In this document: positions 39,423 through 50,827 of the stretch, piece by piece
Position numbering within the stretch: position 1 is the first letter of the stretch
How the letters are laid out: the number at the start of each line of letters is the position of its first letter
DNA from: Litorilinea aerophila
GTDB lineage: Bacteria; Chloroflexota; Anaerolineae; Caldilineales; Caldilineaceae
Assembly: GCA_945905745.1 (NCBI GenBank)
Contig: CAMDQF010000004.1
Location: 1-52,391 of the forward strand
Length of the DNA: 52,391 nucleotides
Direction: 5' to 3'
Notes under the pieces: model-generated
Database searches by the model: none
Seen by the model: the letters and a program-made list of their open reading frames with translations, nothing else
Told to the model about the DNA's origin: nothing
Made by a program: the position numbers and the translations under genes

Positions 39423-41999
39423 TTACTCCATCCGTAGCGCGTCCGCGGGCTGGGTGCGTCCCATCCGCCAGGCCGGGTATAGACCGGCCAGCAGCGCGGC
39501 CAGCAGCGCAATCAAAAAGGCGTTGACAAAATCGCCTGCCTGAAGTTGCATCGAGAGGGTCCAACCGAAGGAACGCAAATTGATAATGTAAATCAGGACG
39601 AGGGAGAGCAGAAAGCCCGTGGGCATGGCCACCAGCCCGGCTACGCTGCCCAGCAGACCGGTCTCCAGGAGGGTCAGCCGCCAGAGTTGGCGACGGGTCA
39701 TCCCGGAGGCGCGCAGGACGCCGATCTCCCGGCTGCGTTCCAGCTGCAGACTCATCAGCGTCGAGAGAATGCCGATGAAAGCCACAAGCGTTGCCAGCAG
39801 ACGCAGGGCAAAGGTGATGGCGAAGGTGCGGTCGAAGACATCCAGCGCGCTCTGGCGGGTGCCCCGGTTGCTGCGGATGACCAATTCGGCCTGGCCCGCA
39901 AAGGCAGTCCGCAGTTCGGCCACCGTCGCGTCCACATCCGCGCCCGGCTCCACAAAGAGCGCCACCGCCGAGACAGCCGTGTCGTCCCAATTGGCCCGAT
40001 AGATCGCATCGGCCATCAGCAGCGCGGGCTGTACGTCAAAATCGTAGGCCACACCCACAATCGGAAAGGGGCGCGGCCCGGCGTCGGTGTAGAGTGTCAC
40101 TTCGTCGTCCAGCGCCAGCCCGTAGCGGTTCGCCATCGGCTCGTTGACCACCACCCCGCCCGCTTCCACCGCCAGCCAGGTGGCAGCAGTATCCCCCACC
40201 GCGGCTTTGTAGCGCCGGTCTTCCCCGGCCAAATCTTTGAGAATCCCCGCCACCCGCACATCCAGTTCCGTACCGTCAGCCAGCCGAGCCGCCACCTCCA
40301 CCTCCCGGCTGGTGGAGGCGTCGATCACCCCCGGAAAGTCCATCAATGCCCCGGCCAGTGTAGCGTCCAGCGTCGCGGTCGTGCGATTGGCCCCCAGCGT
40401 TGGCGCAGAGACAAAAATGTCCGCTTGCAATACGTCGTCCAACCACTGCTCCACAGTCAGGCGGAAGCTGCCGATCATCACACTGACGCCGATAATCACA
40501 CTCACCGAAATCATCAGCGCGGCGATGGCGACCGATGTGCGGCTGAGTGAGCGCACAATATCGCGGGGGGCCATACGGATGACGATGCCCAGCCGTTGGC
40601 CGATCAGCCGTTGCAGGGCGTTCATCAGCAGCAGTGTAATTCCCGGCGTGAGCAGCGCAATGCCGATAATCAGCCCAAAGAGACCGGCAAAGGAGAGGAT
40701 CAGATTGCCAGTCGGGATGAGCAGCAGCCCGCCCAGAACCACCAGCACGCCACCCGCACCGCTGATCCAGGGCAGGATTGCCAACACCCGCTGCTCCACA
40801 TCCGAGCGTTTGAGCGCACCAGCCGGGGGCACGCCCGCGGCTTCCCAGGCCGGGATAGCCGCGGCCACCAGCGCGGCCGCCATCCCGCTCACCCCGCCTT
40901 TGACCAGCGTCCAGACTGGAATCGAAATATCCCGCACAGCCACCACAAAAAAGAGATCGTTGACCGTCTGCGTCACTGCGCTGACCGCGCCCCGGCCCAG
41001 CACAATCCCCAGCCCCAGCCCCAGCCCAGTTCCCAGCAGCCCCAGCAGCCCGGCTTCCAGCAGAATCATCCCGAAAATTTCCCGCTGGGTCATCCCCAAC
41101 GCACGCAGACTGCCGATGACCGGTCTACGCTGGATAACGCTGAAAGTGACGGTATTGTAGATGAGAAACATCCCCACCAGTAGGGCCAGCAGACTGAGCG
41201 CGGTCAGATTCAGGCTGAAGGCGGCGGTCATCTCGGCCACGCTGCCGCCGCGGGCCGCCGACGACACTACCCGCACGCTGGGGGGCAGGAGCGGCCGGAT
41301 GGAGGCCAGCACGGCTTCCCCTGCCGGGCCGTCAGGAACGATCAGATCGATGCGATCCAATCGGCCTATTTTGCCCAGCACCTCCTGGGCGGTAGCGATG
41401 TCAGCAATCAGCAGTCCATCCAGGGCCCGGCGGCTGAGGTCGTCGGTGGGCTGGAGCAGGCCGGCGATGGTAAGGGTGTGATCGTTGATGCCGATCTGAA
41501 TGTCCAGGGGATCGCCGGGTTGCAGGCCAAAACGGGCCGCTGTCTCCGCGCTGATCAGCACAGTATCGGGCCGGACGAGGAGGCTGCTGAGAAAGCCGCC
41601 GCCGGTGTCGATGCGGGTTTCGCCGCCCAGATAATTGCGAAAGGGCGGCTCGGCGAAGGGGTCCACGCCCAGCAGACGCATGGGCTGGGCGTCCAGCGCG
41701 GGCGCGGCCACGTACTCCTCCACCACCGGTGCGCTGAGACGATAGCCCAGCTTTGTGCGCAGATCCACATAGACCTGCTCGTCCATCCCGCTCGGCCCGC
41801 CCACAATCTGGTGGGTGGCCTTGCCGGTGATGGTCTCCGTGCCCAGTTCAAAGGCCCGGCCCGCGGAGCCGTTGGCCAGATCGATGGCGACAATCATCGC
41901 CACGCCAATCGCTACACCGACGATCAGAAAGGCTGACTGGAGGGGGCGTCGCCAGGCGTGTCGCCAGGCCAGGCGCAGGAGAGGACGGAGGGTTGTCAT
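39423..41999 (-). CDS. Large MacB/FtsX-type permease
   Basis: An 858-residue ABC-type permease with two MacB/FtsX modules: an N-terminal helix ([20 protein letters not shown]), a periplasmic domain, three helices around residues 260-420, a second periplasmic domain and three C-terminal helices (about 720-845). The end HPAR-like [15 protein letters not shown] is the normal FtsX terminus. Such proteins with 8-10 helices are exporters of lipoproteins, peptides or lipids and need an ATPase, which is not in the window on either side. The ATG at 41999 begins [14 protein letters not shown], typical for this family, but the ribosome site is weak. Confidence 0.85.
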   Translation of the reverse strand: MTTLRPLLRLAWRHAWRRPLQSAFLIVGVAIGVAMIVAIDLANGSAGRAFELGTETITGKATHQIVGGPSGMDEQVYVDLRTKLGYRLSAPVVEEYVAAPALDAQPMRLLGVDPFAEPPFRNYLGGETRIDTGGGFLSSLLVRPDTVLISAETAARFGLQPGDPLDIQIGINDHTLTIAGLLQPTDDLSRRALDGLLIADIATAQEVLGKIGRLDRIDLIVPDGPAGEAVLASIRPLLPPSVRVVSSAARGGSVAEMTAAFSLNLTALSLLALLVGMFLIYNTVTFSVIQRRPVIGSLRALGMTQREIFGMILLEAGLLGLLGTGLGLGLGIVLGRGAVSAVTQTVNDLFFVVAVRDISIPVWTLVKGGVSGMAAALVAAAIPAWEAAGVPPAGALKRSDVEQRVLAILPWISGAGGVLVVLGGLLLIPTGNLILSFAGLFGLIIGIALLTPGITLLLMNALQRLIGQRLGIVIRMAPRDIVRSLSRTSVAIAALMISVSVIIGVSVMIGSFRLTVEQWLDDVLQADIFVSAPTLGANRTTATLDATLAGALMDFPGVIDASTSREVEVAARLADGTELDVRVAGILKDLAGEDRRYKAAVGDTAATWLAVEAGGVVVNEPMANRYGLALDDEVTLYTDAGPRPFPIVGVAYDFDVQPALLMADAIYRANWDDTAVSAVALFVEPGADVDATVAELRTAFAGQAELVIRSNRGTRQSALDVFDRTFAITFALRLLATLVAFIGILSTLMSLQLERSREIGVLRASGMTRRQLWRLTLLETGLLGSVAGLVAMPTGFLLSLVLIYIINLRSFGWTLSMQLQAGDFVNAFLIALLAALLAGLYPAWRMGRTQPADALRME

Positions 42000-42048
42000 T
42001 TGCGACTCGCTTGTTTGGGCCGAGTGAAACAGATGAAGAGAACGCGTA

Positions 42049-43119
42049 TCATACCAACAGCCGGCGAGCCAGACAAGGCAGAACACTCCACAGCCTGCGT
42101 GCCGGATTGTAACCGGCCGCGCGTGCATCGTCCAAAAGGGTGTCTAGCATATGGAGCCGTGTGTAAATGGTATGGCGAGCTTCACGAACGTCGGCGTCTG
42201 GCGCGTTGCGCAGGGGTGCTGTTCGTTGGAAGCCAGGAGCGCTCATCGCATGCCATACTTGCTCCACCCGGTGGGCGTAGGTGTGTTCAGCCAAAGTGCG
42301 CCGTTGCCCCGCGGCAGCGATGGCAGCGCGTTCTTCCTCGTTAGCCAAGTAGTGGTCGATGAGGCGCAACAAATCCGCCTCATCCTGATAGACCACAATC
42401 TCTTTCCCGATCTCGAAAAGCTCGTCCAGCCCATTGGCGACTGCATCGGTGAGTACCAGCGCGCCTGCCGCCGCGCCTTCAAAGACGCGCATTGTCACAT
42501 CCCCGGCGATGCTGGTATTGAAGACAATACGGCTTCGACTGTACACGTCGCCGACCTCCGCAGGCGGGTAGTGGCGGTAGAAGTCGTTGGTCTGGTAGCT
42601 CTGGGTGAGTAGGGAAAGACGCTGGGCGCGGGTGGTTTTGCGATGGGCCGCAGCCAAATTGCCCACAAAACCCACATCATATGTGCGGGGTAAATGATGG
42701 TCTCCATGCACATCCGGCGCGGCCGCCAAGGGCAACCAGTAGACTTGGCCATGGCCCACGGCCTGGGCGTATTCCTCCACAAAATCCTTTTGGGCGATAA
42801 AAACCATATCAAAGAAACGGGCGGCAGCTTTGCGCCAACTGCCGATATGCACATCCACCAAATAGCAGGCCGTGGGCATGGGCAGCCGCTCGATCCCTTG
42901 AGGGAAATAGCGATCAGCCGGATCGATCCAGAGGAAGAGGTCCGGAGTGTCGGGCAGCCGCTCCACAATGCGGTCAATACCGGTCGCATTCTCATAGCCG
43001 GGTCGTTCTTCGTGGCCGAGCCCCACAAACGTCACCCGGTGGCCCCGTTCCAGCAGCGCCCGCTCCCAGTGATAGCCTACGGCGGTGGGGAACCAACTAT
43101 AGCCAATCGCAATGTGCAT
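42049..43119 (-). CDS. CgeB-type glycosyltransferase
   Basis: A 356-residue protein. The N-terminal half has HVTFVG-like Rossmann features ([14 protein letters not shown]) and DLFLWIDP; the C-terminal half has [36 protein letters not shown], the nucleotide-sugar binding region of CgeB/GT4-like enzymes. It is the last gene of the polysaccharide cluster, nine bases after the fucose synthase gene, with ATG 43119. The sugar transferred is unknown. Confidence 0.82.
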   Translation of the reverse strand: MHIAIGYSWFPTAVGYHWERALLERGHRVTFVGLGHEERPGYENATGIDRIVERLPDTPDLFLWIDPADRYFPQGIERLPMPTACYLVDVHIGSWRKAAARFFDMVFIAQKDFVEEYAQAVGHGQVYWLPLAAAPDVHGDHHLPRTYDVGFVGNLAAAHRKTTRAQRLSLLTQSYQTNDFYRHYPPAEVGDVYSRSRIVFNTSIAGDVTMRVFEGAAAGALVLTDAVANGLDELFEIGKEIVVYQDEADLLRLIDHYLANEEERAAIAAAGQRRTLAEHTYAHRVEQVWHAMSAPGFQRTAPLRNAPDADVREARHTIYTRLHMLDTLLDDARAAGYNPARRLWSVLPCLARRLLV

Positions 43120-43128
43120 GGAAGCGCC

Positions 43129-44145
<1,017 letters not shown>

Positions 44146-44150
44146 TTATT

Positions 44151-45299
44151 TCAGTTTGCCAGAATCCGCCCGTAGAACGCTTCCAATTCCCCGATCAGCC
44201 GCGGCCAGGCAAAGACCGTCTCGGCTACGTGGCGGGCCTGGCTGCCCATCTGCGCCTGCAAAGCCGGGTCGGAGAGCAGCCGTTCCAGCGCCGATGCAAA
44301 ACCGTCGTCCTCGGCCAGCAGACCCACGCCGTAGTCCTGGCAATAGCCCGCAATGTCGCCAATGGGGCTGGCAACGGTTGGCCTGCCCGCGCACAGATAG
44401 TCCAGAAATTTGTTGGGCAGACGGCCCCGGTTGGCCGCCCGGTCGGTCAAGGGCAGGCACATAACATTCGGGCAGCCCAGATAGTCGCTCACCTGCCCGT
44501 CCGGAACAAATCCGGTCTGCCAGAGGCGGTCGGCGATGCCAAAGCGCTGGGCCATTTGCGCCACGCCGGGATTCTTGTTGCCGATGACCATCAGCCAGAC
44601 GCCCGCAAGCTGCTGGATGGCGGCCATGACAATTTCCAGATCGCCCTGGCCCATCCCGATAAAACCGACAATCGAGCGCTCCACCGGCACGCCCAGCCGT
44701 TGCCGGGCTTCTGCCAAGACAACCGGGCGGATGCGCTCACTGGCTGCACCGGTGGGCAGGAAGATCACCCGCTCCGGGGGGCAGCCCAGGTCCAGCGCCC
44801 GGTCTTTGAGAACAGTGCTGATCGTCACAACGCCGTCGGACCAGAGTTTGGAACGCTCTTCCCACCAACCCTCGAAGCGGCCCACAACCGGGAAGCGGCG
44901 GTGGGGCACGTCGTTGATGCCGCCCGGCCCGCCCCACCAATCGATCCAATCGGAAACGAGCTTGGCCCCCCGCAGCCGTCCAGGGAAACCGGCGAAGGTG
45001 GCGTTGGGCTTGTGATCGCAGAGGTGGATGATATCGTAGCGCTCCAGCCCAGCGTGGGCGATACGCAGCGGATTGTCCAACGGCCCGTAGCCCTCGCCGC
45101 TGTACTCTTGCCCCCAGTTGGGCATCTCGCCCAGACGCACACCGTTGACCAGCGACCACTCGGCCCGCCAGCGCCGTTTGGGGGAAACGGTGAGCAGCGT
45201 CACCGCGTGGCCACGCGCGGCCAACTGTTCGGCCATCGGCATCGCCCGGTAGTATGTGCCGCCGAAACGGGTGTTGTGGTTGAGGAATAGGAGGCGCAT
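44151..45299 (-). CDS. Family-4-type glycosyltransferase
   Basis: A 382-residue GT-B enzyme. N-terminal [20 protein letters not shown], middle [23 protein letters not shown]-terminal [13 protein letters not shown] and [20 protein letters not shown], where the acidic position (usually E in E(x7)E) is replaced. Acts in surface polysaccharide or glycolipid synthesis. ATG 45299; class B-like words fill the short spacer upstream at 45300-45337. Confidence 0.85.
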   Translation of the reverse strand: MRLLFLNHNTRFGGTYYRAMPMAEQLAARGHAVTLLTVSPKRRWRAEWSLVNGVRLGEMPNWGQEYSGEGYGPLDNPLRIAHAGLERYDIIHLCDHKPNATFAGFPGRLRGAKLVSDWIDWWGGPGGINDVPHRRFPVVGRFEGWWEERSKLWSDGVVTISTVLKDRALDLGCPPERVIFLPTGAASERIRPVVLAEARQRLGVPVERSIVGFIGMGQGDLEIVMAAIQQLAGVWLMVIGNKNPGVAQMAQRFGIADRLWQTGFVPDGQVSDYLGCPNVMCLPLTDRAANRGRLPNKFLDYLCAGRPTVASPIGDIAGYCQDYGVGLLAEDDGFASALERLLSDPALQAQMGSQARHVAETVFAWPRLIGELEAFYGRILAN

Positions 45300-45344
45300 A
45301 GGGATTGGCGATTAGTGATTGGGGATTGGGGGATGGGTCACGCA

Positions 45345-46331
45345 CTACGCACTATACCGAGCCAGATGCTCTCGATAGAATTCCAGCGTCAGCCGCAGCC
45401 CGTCCTGTAAGACTGTCTTCGGCTGCCAATCCAGCGTGCGACGCAGGAGGCTGTCGTTGGCGTAATAGTCGCCGATGTCGATGCGTTTGCGGTCGGCGGG
45501 GAAGGTTCGGGTGATGAACTCGCCGCCACCGTTGGCTTCGATCAACAGTTGCGCCGTCTCCAACAAGCTGACCACCGGTTCGCCGCCTACATTGAAGACT
45601 TTGCCAACAGCCGCGTCGCTTTGCCCTGCCATGAGCAACGCGGCTACAGTGTCATCCACGTAGGAGAAGTCCCGCAACTGTTCGCCGCCCCACACCTCAA
45701 AGGGTTTGCCTTCCAGCAGCAGGCGAATCCAGATGCCCAGAAAGGTCTGGCGGGCGTCCTTCACCCGCATACGCGGGCCATAGGTGTTGGTCAGGCGCAG
45801 GGCGCAGGCGCGCAGGCCGTAGACGTTGTGGTAGAGGATGTGATACCACTCGCCTGCCATTTTGTTGATGCCGTTCACATCCACCGGACGCAGGGGGTGG
45901 TTCTCGTCAACGGGCAAGTAATCGGGTTTGCCATAGATTTGACGGGTGCTGGCGAAGACAATCTTGACTCCCGGATTATACTTGCGGCACGCCTCCAATA
46001 TAGACAACTGGGCTTTGGCATTGATTTCCAGATCGGTTTGCGGGTCTTGCATAGAGTCCACATGGCTGGTCTGTCCGGCCAGATTGAAGATCACCTCCTG
46101 GCCCTGCACCAGATATTTCATTGCGTACTCGTCGCGCACGTCGGAAATGTTGACGCGCACCCGGTCTGCGATCCCGGCGATGTTGTGCAGGTTGCCGCCG
46201 TATTCCGGGATGAGGCTGTCTACGAGCGTTACCCGACTGCCCGCGTCCACCAGACGGCGGGCCAAGTTGCTGCCGATGAAGCCCAGGCCGCCGGTGATGA
46301 GGATGGATTTGTCGCGATAGGATGAGGTCAT
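45345..46331 (-). CDS. NDP-sugar epimerase/dehydratase (SDR) with altered catalytic site
   Basis: A 328-residue extended SDR. NAD-binding GGLGFIG at 14-20, FASTRQIYG near 127-134, and conserved FSYVDD and FNVGGEPVSL-like motifs. The usual YxxxK pair reads N153 with Lys157 (VNGINKMAGE), so the catalytic tyrosine is absent. The PVDVNGINKMAGEW pattern appears to define a subgroup of epimerases; the reaction is unknown. ATG 46331; an AGGAGAG stretch lies about 13 bases upstream. Confidence 0.82.
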   Translation of the reverse strand: MTSSYRDKSILITGGLGFIGSNLARRLVDAGSRVTLVDSLIPEYGGNLHNIAGIADRVRVNISDVRDEYAMKYLVQGQEVIFNLAGQTSHVDSMQDPQTDLEINAKAQLSILEACRKYNPGVKIVFASTRQIYGKPDYLPVDENHPLRPVDVNGINKMAGEWYHILYHNVYGLRACALRLTNTYGPRMRVKDARQTFLGIWIRLLLEGKPFEVWGGEQLRDFSYVDDTVAALLMAGQSDAAVGKVFNVGGEPVVSLLETAQLLIEANGGGEFITRTFPADRKRIDIGDYYANDSLLRRTLDWQPKTVLQDGLRLTLEFYREHLARYSA

Positions 46332-46348
46332 AAGAACGCTGCGCTCTC

Positions 46349-47542
46349 CTAGTGGGGGAGAAGTGACGTGTATACCGAATTCATCTGCTGAATTAACTTA
46401 TCCCAGTCGTATCGTTGGCGGACTTTGGCATAGCCCGCCTCCCCAAACGACTGGCGCAGAGTCGAGTCGTTCAGCAGTCGCAACAGCGCGTCGGCGATGG
46501 CTTCTGGTGTCTGCGCGACCAGCAATCCGTCAGTTCCGGAATCGATCACTTCTTCCAGTGCGTCAATTTTGGCCCCGACAACGGGCTTGCGGAAATTCCA
46601 GGCTTCCAAATAAACAATGCCGAAGCTCTCGTGGGTTGATGGCATACAGAAAACGTCGCAGGCTGCCAATGCTGAGTTCTTCTCTAACTCATCCACTGCG
46701 CCCATTTCCAGAATGCGGGGATCGGTCTGTGTCTGGAAAAATTGCTCTGATTCCGGGTTGCGCGGGCCGATAAAAACGAAACGGGTTTCCGGCATCTGTT
46801 CCCACACAATCGGCGCGGCGGCGGCGAGCTGCGCAAACCCTTTGTAGGGTAGTTTTTGGCCTACGAAGAGTACAACGGGTGCATCGCCCACTTGGTGGCT
46901 CGCCCGGAATCTCTGCGCGTCACTGGCGGGTGGCTGGGTCAGTCCGGGCGGAATCACGTAAACCCTCTCCTGTGCTGCGCCCTGTTCGATGAGCCAGGCC
47001 TTCTCCCGACCCGTCATAGCAATCAGTGCATCGGCGGTGCGGTACAGGCGGCGGAATCGCTTACCACTCCAGCCGGCACCCTCAATGTGGGGGACGGGTG
47101 TCCACACAAATGGGATATCACACAGTTGAGCCGCCGCAAAAGCCGTCTCCGAAGAATAGACCAGACCGATATGCACCGTATGAACGATGTCGGGCTTGTA
47201 GCCCTGTAGGATTGTCACAAACTGGTGGACAAGCGATTGGTTGAGCGCGTAAGCGAAGATCGGATTGACAGGTCGGATCATCCCGTAGAATTTGGCTAAT
47301 TTTTGGACCAGTGGCTGCCAAAGGCCGCTCGGTCCAATGCGATGGACGGGGACGTTCCCATCGAAGTATTGAGTAGAGACTGGATTGGAGACACTTGCAA
47401 CAAATGAGTCGTTGTCTGCTGTAAATTGGGTGATGACACGCACTTCGTGCAGGTGGGACATACGCTGCACGACTTCCCGCGCCAGATTCTGGGCACCGCC
47501 CAGACTGGGCCAGTAGCGGGGGACAATATAGACGATACGCAT
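46349..47542 (-). CDS. Family-4 glycosyltransferase
   Basis: A 397-residue GT4 enzyme: N-terminal IVYIVPRYWPSLGGAQNLA, linker VIPPGLTQ, VVLFVGQKLPYKGFAQL, and STHESFGIVYLEAWNFRKPVVGA, which holds the E(x7)E active-site motif. ATG 47542 is preferred over the earlier in-frame start at 47554. Acts with the neighbouring transferases in glycan assembly. GC content is lower than in the first half of the window. Confidence 0.88.
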   Translation of the reverse strand: MRIVYIVPRYWPSLGGAQNLAREVVQRMSHLHEVRVITQFTADNDSFVASVSNPVSTQYFDGNVPVHRIGPSGLWQPLVQKLAKFYGMIRPVNPIFAYALNQSLVHQFVTILQGYKPDIVHTVHIGLVYSSETAFAAAQLCDIPFVWTPVPHIEGAGWSGKRFRRLYRTADALIAMTGREKAWLIEQGAAQERVYVIPPGLTQPPASDAQRFRASHQVGDAPVVLFVGQKLPYKGFAQLAAAAPIVWEQMPETRFVFIGPRNPESEQFFQTQTDPRILEMGAVDELEKNSALAACDVFCMPSTHESFGIVYLEAWNFRKPVVGAKIDALEEVIDSGTDGLLVAQTPEAIADALLRLLNDSTLRQSFGEAGYAKVRQRYDWDKLIQQMNSVYTSLLPH

Positions 47543-47554
47543 TATTTGTCTCAA

Positions 47555-48484
47555 CTATTCTTGGCTTGGATGCAGAAATTTCCATACTTTTGTTTGTCGC
47601 AGGCTGTTGCCCATTTCCGGCCTTACGTAGCGCCGGAAGATCGTTGAAAAAACCAATAGGCCGGCCCAAATTCGTTGGATACGATTGAGGGGAGCATAGG
47701 CAGTTGGATCGGAAATGATTTCCCTAACCGAATAGGCTGCAATTGCCAGCCAAAATAGCCAAGTGCTGCTTGCCAAGAAACCGGTTGAACCTGTGATATT
47801 GACAACGCTTTCCGCGTTGGCGGTCGCGCCGCCCAATGCACGGTTAATAGAGATGGTTGGTAACGAGGAAAATTTTCCACGACACGCCATCGACGCGATC
47901 AGAGACCAGTCACCCCCGATGGTTTTCGGATAGGGAGTGCGCAGCAGTAGGCTTCGGCGCATCAGCCCGTAGTATTCGCCATTGCGTGAAACGACACGGA
48001 AGTAGCGGAGAAGTCGCTCCAGGGCGGAATCCTGCAGCAAAGACATACCCATCTCTTCCGAAATCAGGCTATCGTTTTGATAGTATCTGGCCCTGCCGCA
48101 AACCAGAACTGTTCCGGGATTGTTTTCTAACGTCTCGACACACCGGGGAATGTAGCCGGCATCGATCCAATCGTCATCGCCCAACCACATAAAATAAGTG
48201 CCCTGCGCAGAGCGCAACGCGGTCATGAAATTTTCGTGCGCGCCTTTATTAGTCTCGTGGCGCAGATAACGCACACGCGGATCGTTTCGAGCGATCTCTG
48301 CGCAGTAATCGCGTGTGCCATCGGTCGAAGCATTGTCAGAAATTACCAGTTCCAGATTGGCATACGCATCCTGCAAAACGGATTGTATGGCGCGCTTGAG
48401 CATAGGCAGGCGGTTGTAAGTAGGAATACCCACACTTACGAGGGGGGACTTCTCGATGTGGGGCAAAGGGGGGACTTCTGTCAC
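47555..48484 (-). CDS. Family-2 glycosyltransferase
   Basis: A 309-residue GT-A enzyme: VSVGIPTYNRLPMLKRAI (about 16-33), ISDNASTDGT, and the metal-binding FMWLGDDDWID near residue 100. A membrane-near hydrophobic segment (about 245-265) lies toward the C-terminus. The start is GTG at 48484 with GAGG six bases upstream. Ends just before the next gene's start. Confidence 0.87.
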   Translation of the reverse strand: MTEVPPLPHIEKSPLVSVGIPTYNRLPMLKRAIQSVLQDAYANLELVISDNASTDGTRDYCAEIARNDPRVRYLRHETNKGAHENFMTALRSAQGTYFMWLGDDDWIDAGYIPRCVETLENNPGTVLVCGRARYYQNDSLISEEMGMSLLQDSALERLLRYFRVVSRNGEYYGLMRRSLLLRTPYPKTIGGDWSLIASMACRGKFSSLPTISINRALGGATANAESVVNITGSTGFLASSTWLFWLAIAAYSVREIISDPTAYAPLNRIQRIWAGLLVFSTIFRRYVRPEMGNSLRQTKVWKFLHPSQE

Positions 48485-48560
48485 GTCAGCCTCTGCAAAT
48501 GGAGCGAGCAGAGCATTTGACGCTGTCTATGCCCGCCCGCAATAGATGAACCGTGCGCAT

Positions 48561-49349
48561 TTATCCCTGTCCCGGTTGCGCTTTCGACACCCTTTGCAGC
48601 CAGGCGCTGGGCCAGTGTGTGATGTTGTTGCGTAATTCACTCTCGTTGAAAGGCCAGGAAGGCTGGTTGATCGCAAACTCTGGGTGGTTCTCGGAAAATT
48701 CAAGCGCGGCAGCGCTTGGGTTATCCTCTCTCCACTGGGGCTGTCCCCTCGGAACGTCGAACAGATTCTGCATAATACCATCTGTAGCAACGATGTATGA
48801 ACCCGGACTCACCAGCGGAGAATAGGCATTCAGTTCACGCAATACGTGCTGTCTGCTGTGATTTGAGTCGAGAAATACAATTGTGACGGCATCGGGGCTG
48901 ACCAATGAATAGACTTGGCGAACCGTTTCTGAAGAAGTTGAATCGCCCTCTATTAACGCAATGCGGTGGCTGAGGAAATGTTCTTCGATGGCCCGCCGAT
49001 TGTGCGGACGAATTTCTATGTCGATCCCGATGACCCGTCCTTTGCCCATCGCTTCGCACAGACTGGCGTAATAGACCAGCGATCCGCCGTGGGCAACGCC
49101 CGTCTCAATAATCACATCCGGTTTCAACTGAAAAATGACTTCCTGTGCGCGAAGCATATCTTCCGGCAGTTGGATAATGGGACGGCCCAACCAACTAAAG
49201 GTATATATATATTTCTGATTCCAACCAATCTTGAGCCAGTGTTCCGATAGAAGTTCAAAGGCTTCTGTGGAATAGAGGTCTATCTCCCGGTTTGTGCCTT
49301 CGCCTTCAATCAGTAGTTTCCGCGTTTCCGTATCAGTAGTCAATCGCAT
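48561..49349 (-). CDS. CmcI-family hydroxylase/O-methyltransferase-like protein
   Basis: A 262-residue protein with the SAM-type fold of cephalosporin hydroxylase CmcI and rhamnosyl O-methyltransferases: IIETGVAHGGSLVYYAS (about 80-96), IGIDIEIRPHNR, FLDSNHSRQHVLREL and the ATDG turn. In polysaccharide clusters such proteins usually O-methylate a sugar. ATG 49349 is used; the TTG at 49361 lacks a ribosome site. Next to sugar-methylating and epimerising genes. Confidence 0.82.
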   Translation of the reverse strand: MRLTTDTETRKLLIEGEGTNREIDLYSTEAFELLSEHWLKIGWNQKYIYTFSWLGRPIIQLPEDMLRAQEVIFQLKPDVIIETGVAHGGSLVYYASLCEAMGKGRVIGIDIEIRPHNRRAIEEHFLSHRIALIEGDSTSSETVRQVYSLVSPDAVTIVFLDSNHSRQHVLRELNAYSPLVSPGSYIVATDGIMQNLFDVPRGQPQWREDNPSAAALEFSENHPEFAINQPSWPFNESELRNNITHWPSAWLQRVSKAQPGQG

Positions 49350-49370
49350 GAAAAAGTCCAATCAGGAGGG

Positions 49371-50294
49371 TTACTGTGGATTGACAGTGCGTTGCTGCTT
49401 CCACCAATCAATTGTCTGTGCCAGACCGCTTTCCAACGTACATGCAGGCTGCCAGCCCAACTCATCGGTCAATCGGCGAACATCGGCGACGAGGAGAGGC
49501 TGCTCGCTTTTTGATGCCGGTCGTGCGCCGAAGCGGATCAACTCGTGACTTGCCAATAAGTCCGCTACGGTGGAGACCAGATCGCGAACGGACAGAGGAA
49601 TTCCAGACGCAATGTTCACAGCGCCTTGTAATTCGCTGTCCAGCAAAGCAACGAGTGCCTCTGCGGCATCCTCCACATACAGATAGTCTCGGATCTGTTT
49701 GCCGTGGCTACACAGTGCGAGTTGTTTGTCGAGCAGAGACTCGATAACAGACGGGACAAGCCGCTCTTTGTATTCGTGGGGGCCGTACAGAAAGAAGATT
49801 CTCCCCCAAGCCAGGCTCAATTCTGTGTGACACGCCCAGGCGTCCGTCATCAGATGTAGCGCGTGTTTGCATACTCCGTACAGTTGGGAAGGTGCCAGTG
49901 GCGTTACACCTTCTGCGCAGTAGCCGAAACGCCAGTCGTACTCAGCGCAGGTTCCAGCCACAACGAGCCGCCTTCCTTGCCAGCGGGCAAACTCCTCAAA
50001 GAGCGTAAGACTGGCCTGCACCCAGCGAATGTTCTCTGGAGAGACCCAATACTGGTCCGGCAACGCAAACCAGGCCAAATGGAGAAGATGACTTGGCTGG
50101 ATATCTGCCAATAAGGAAACTGTGTTGTGCGTGTCCAGCAGATCTGCCCGGTGCCAAGTGATATATTCGATTGGGGAGAGAGGCAGCGTCTTCGATGTGA
50201 CGGCATGCACTTCGTAGCCCCTGGCAATCAGAGAGGGTAGGCAATGTTTGCCAATGAAACCGGATGCACCCGTCACCAGTACTTTTTTTGTCAT
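49371..50294 (-). CDS. NDP-4-keto-sugar reductase or epimerase (SDR)
   Basis: A 307-residue extended SDR: GASGFIG at 9-15, AGTCAEYDW in the active site, Tyr and Lys in YGVCK, and RDYLYVEDAAEA. The ATG overlaps the stop of the 3,5-epimerase gene, so the two products probably act in sequence; a 4-ketoreductase role is inferred. Confidence 0.83.
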   Translation of the reverse strand: MTKKVLVTGASGFIGKHCLPSLIARGYEVHAVTSKTLPLSPIEYITWHRADLLDTHNTVSLLADIQPSHLLHLAWFALPDQYWVSPENIRWVQASLTLFEEFARWQGRRLVVAGTCAEYDWRFGYCAEGVTPLAPSQLYGVCKHALHLMTDAWACHTELSLAWGRIFFLYGPHEYKERLVPSVIESLLDKQLALCSHGKQIRDYLYVEDAAEALVALLDSELQGAVNIASGIPLSVRDLVSTVADLLASHELIRFGARPASKSEQPLLVADVRRLTDELGWQPACTLESGLAQTIDWWKQQRTVNPQ

Positions 50295-50818
50295 GGAAAA
50301 TCCGGATAGCCCTGATCTCTGGGAGAAATAATCAATTCCTCAATTGGCCACTGGATATTGAACTTTGGGTCATTCCAACGGAATCCCCGTGCGGCCTGTG
50401 GCTGATAAAACTGCGACATTTGGTAGAACACTTCCGTGTCATCTTCTACTGTCTGAAAACCGTGGGCAAGCTCCTCTGGCGCATAGAGCGACCGCCGATT
50501 GGCGGCCGTCAACTCCACACCAATCCATTGTCCAAAGGTCTGTGAATCCTGGCGAAGGTCGACAATGACGTCGTAGATAGCGCCTTTGGTACAACGCACC
50601 AATTTCGCCTCGGCATACGGGTCGGTCTGATAGTGCATGCCACGCAGCGTACCCTTTTGTCGATTGTAGGAGATGTTGCATTGCACGATTTGTGGGTTCA
50701 GGCCGCGCGTGGCAAATTCCTCAACACAAAAGCTACGAGCAAAGAAGCCGCGCTCATCCTCAATAGACTGTGGTTCGATGATGTAGGCACCTTTGAGTTC
50801 GGTCTCGATGAAGCGCAT
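50291..50818 (-). CDS. rmlC: dTDP-4-dehydrorhamnose 3,5-epimerase-family protein
   Basis: A 175-residue cupin epimerase. Catalytic His62 in LRGMHYQ, Tyr132 in VFYQMS, plus DERGFFARSF and ELAHGFQ substrate-binding motifs. Length is usual for RmlC. It epimerises C3 and/or C5 of a 4-keto-6-deoxy sugar nucleotide. No rmlA, rmlB or rmlD copies flank it. Located between a C-methyltransferase and a reductase gene, so a branched sugar rather than plain rhamnose is plausible. ATG 50818, nine bases after the upstream stop, with a TGAGGC ribosome site. Confidence 0.88.
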   Translation of the reverse strand: MRFIETELKGAYIIEPQSIEDERGFFARSFCVEEFATRGLNPQIVQCNISYNRQKGTLRGMHYQTDPYAEAKLVRCTKGAIYDVIVDLRQDSQTFGQWIGVELTAANRRSLYAPEELAHGFQTVEDDTEVFYQMSQFYQPQAARGFRWNDPKFNIQWPIEELIISPRDQGYPDFP

Positions 50819-50827
50819 TGTCAGGCC

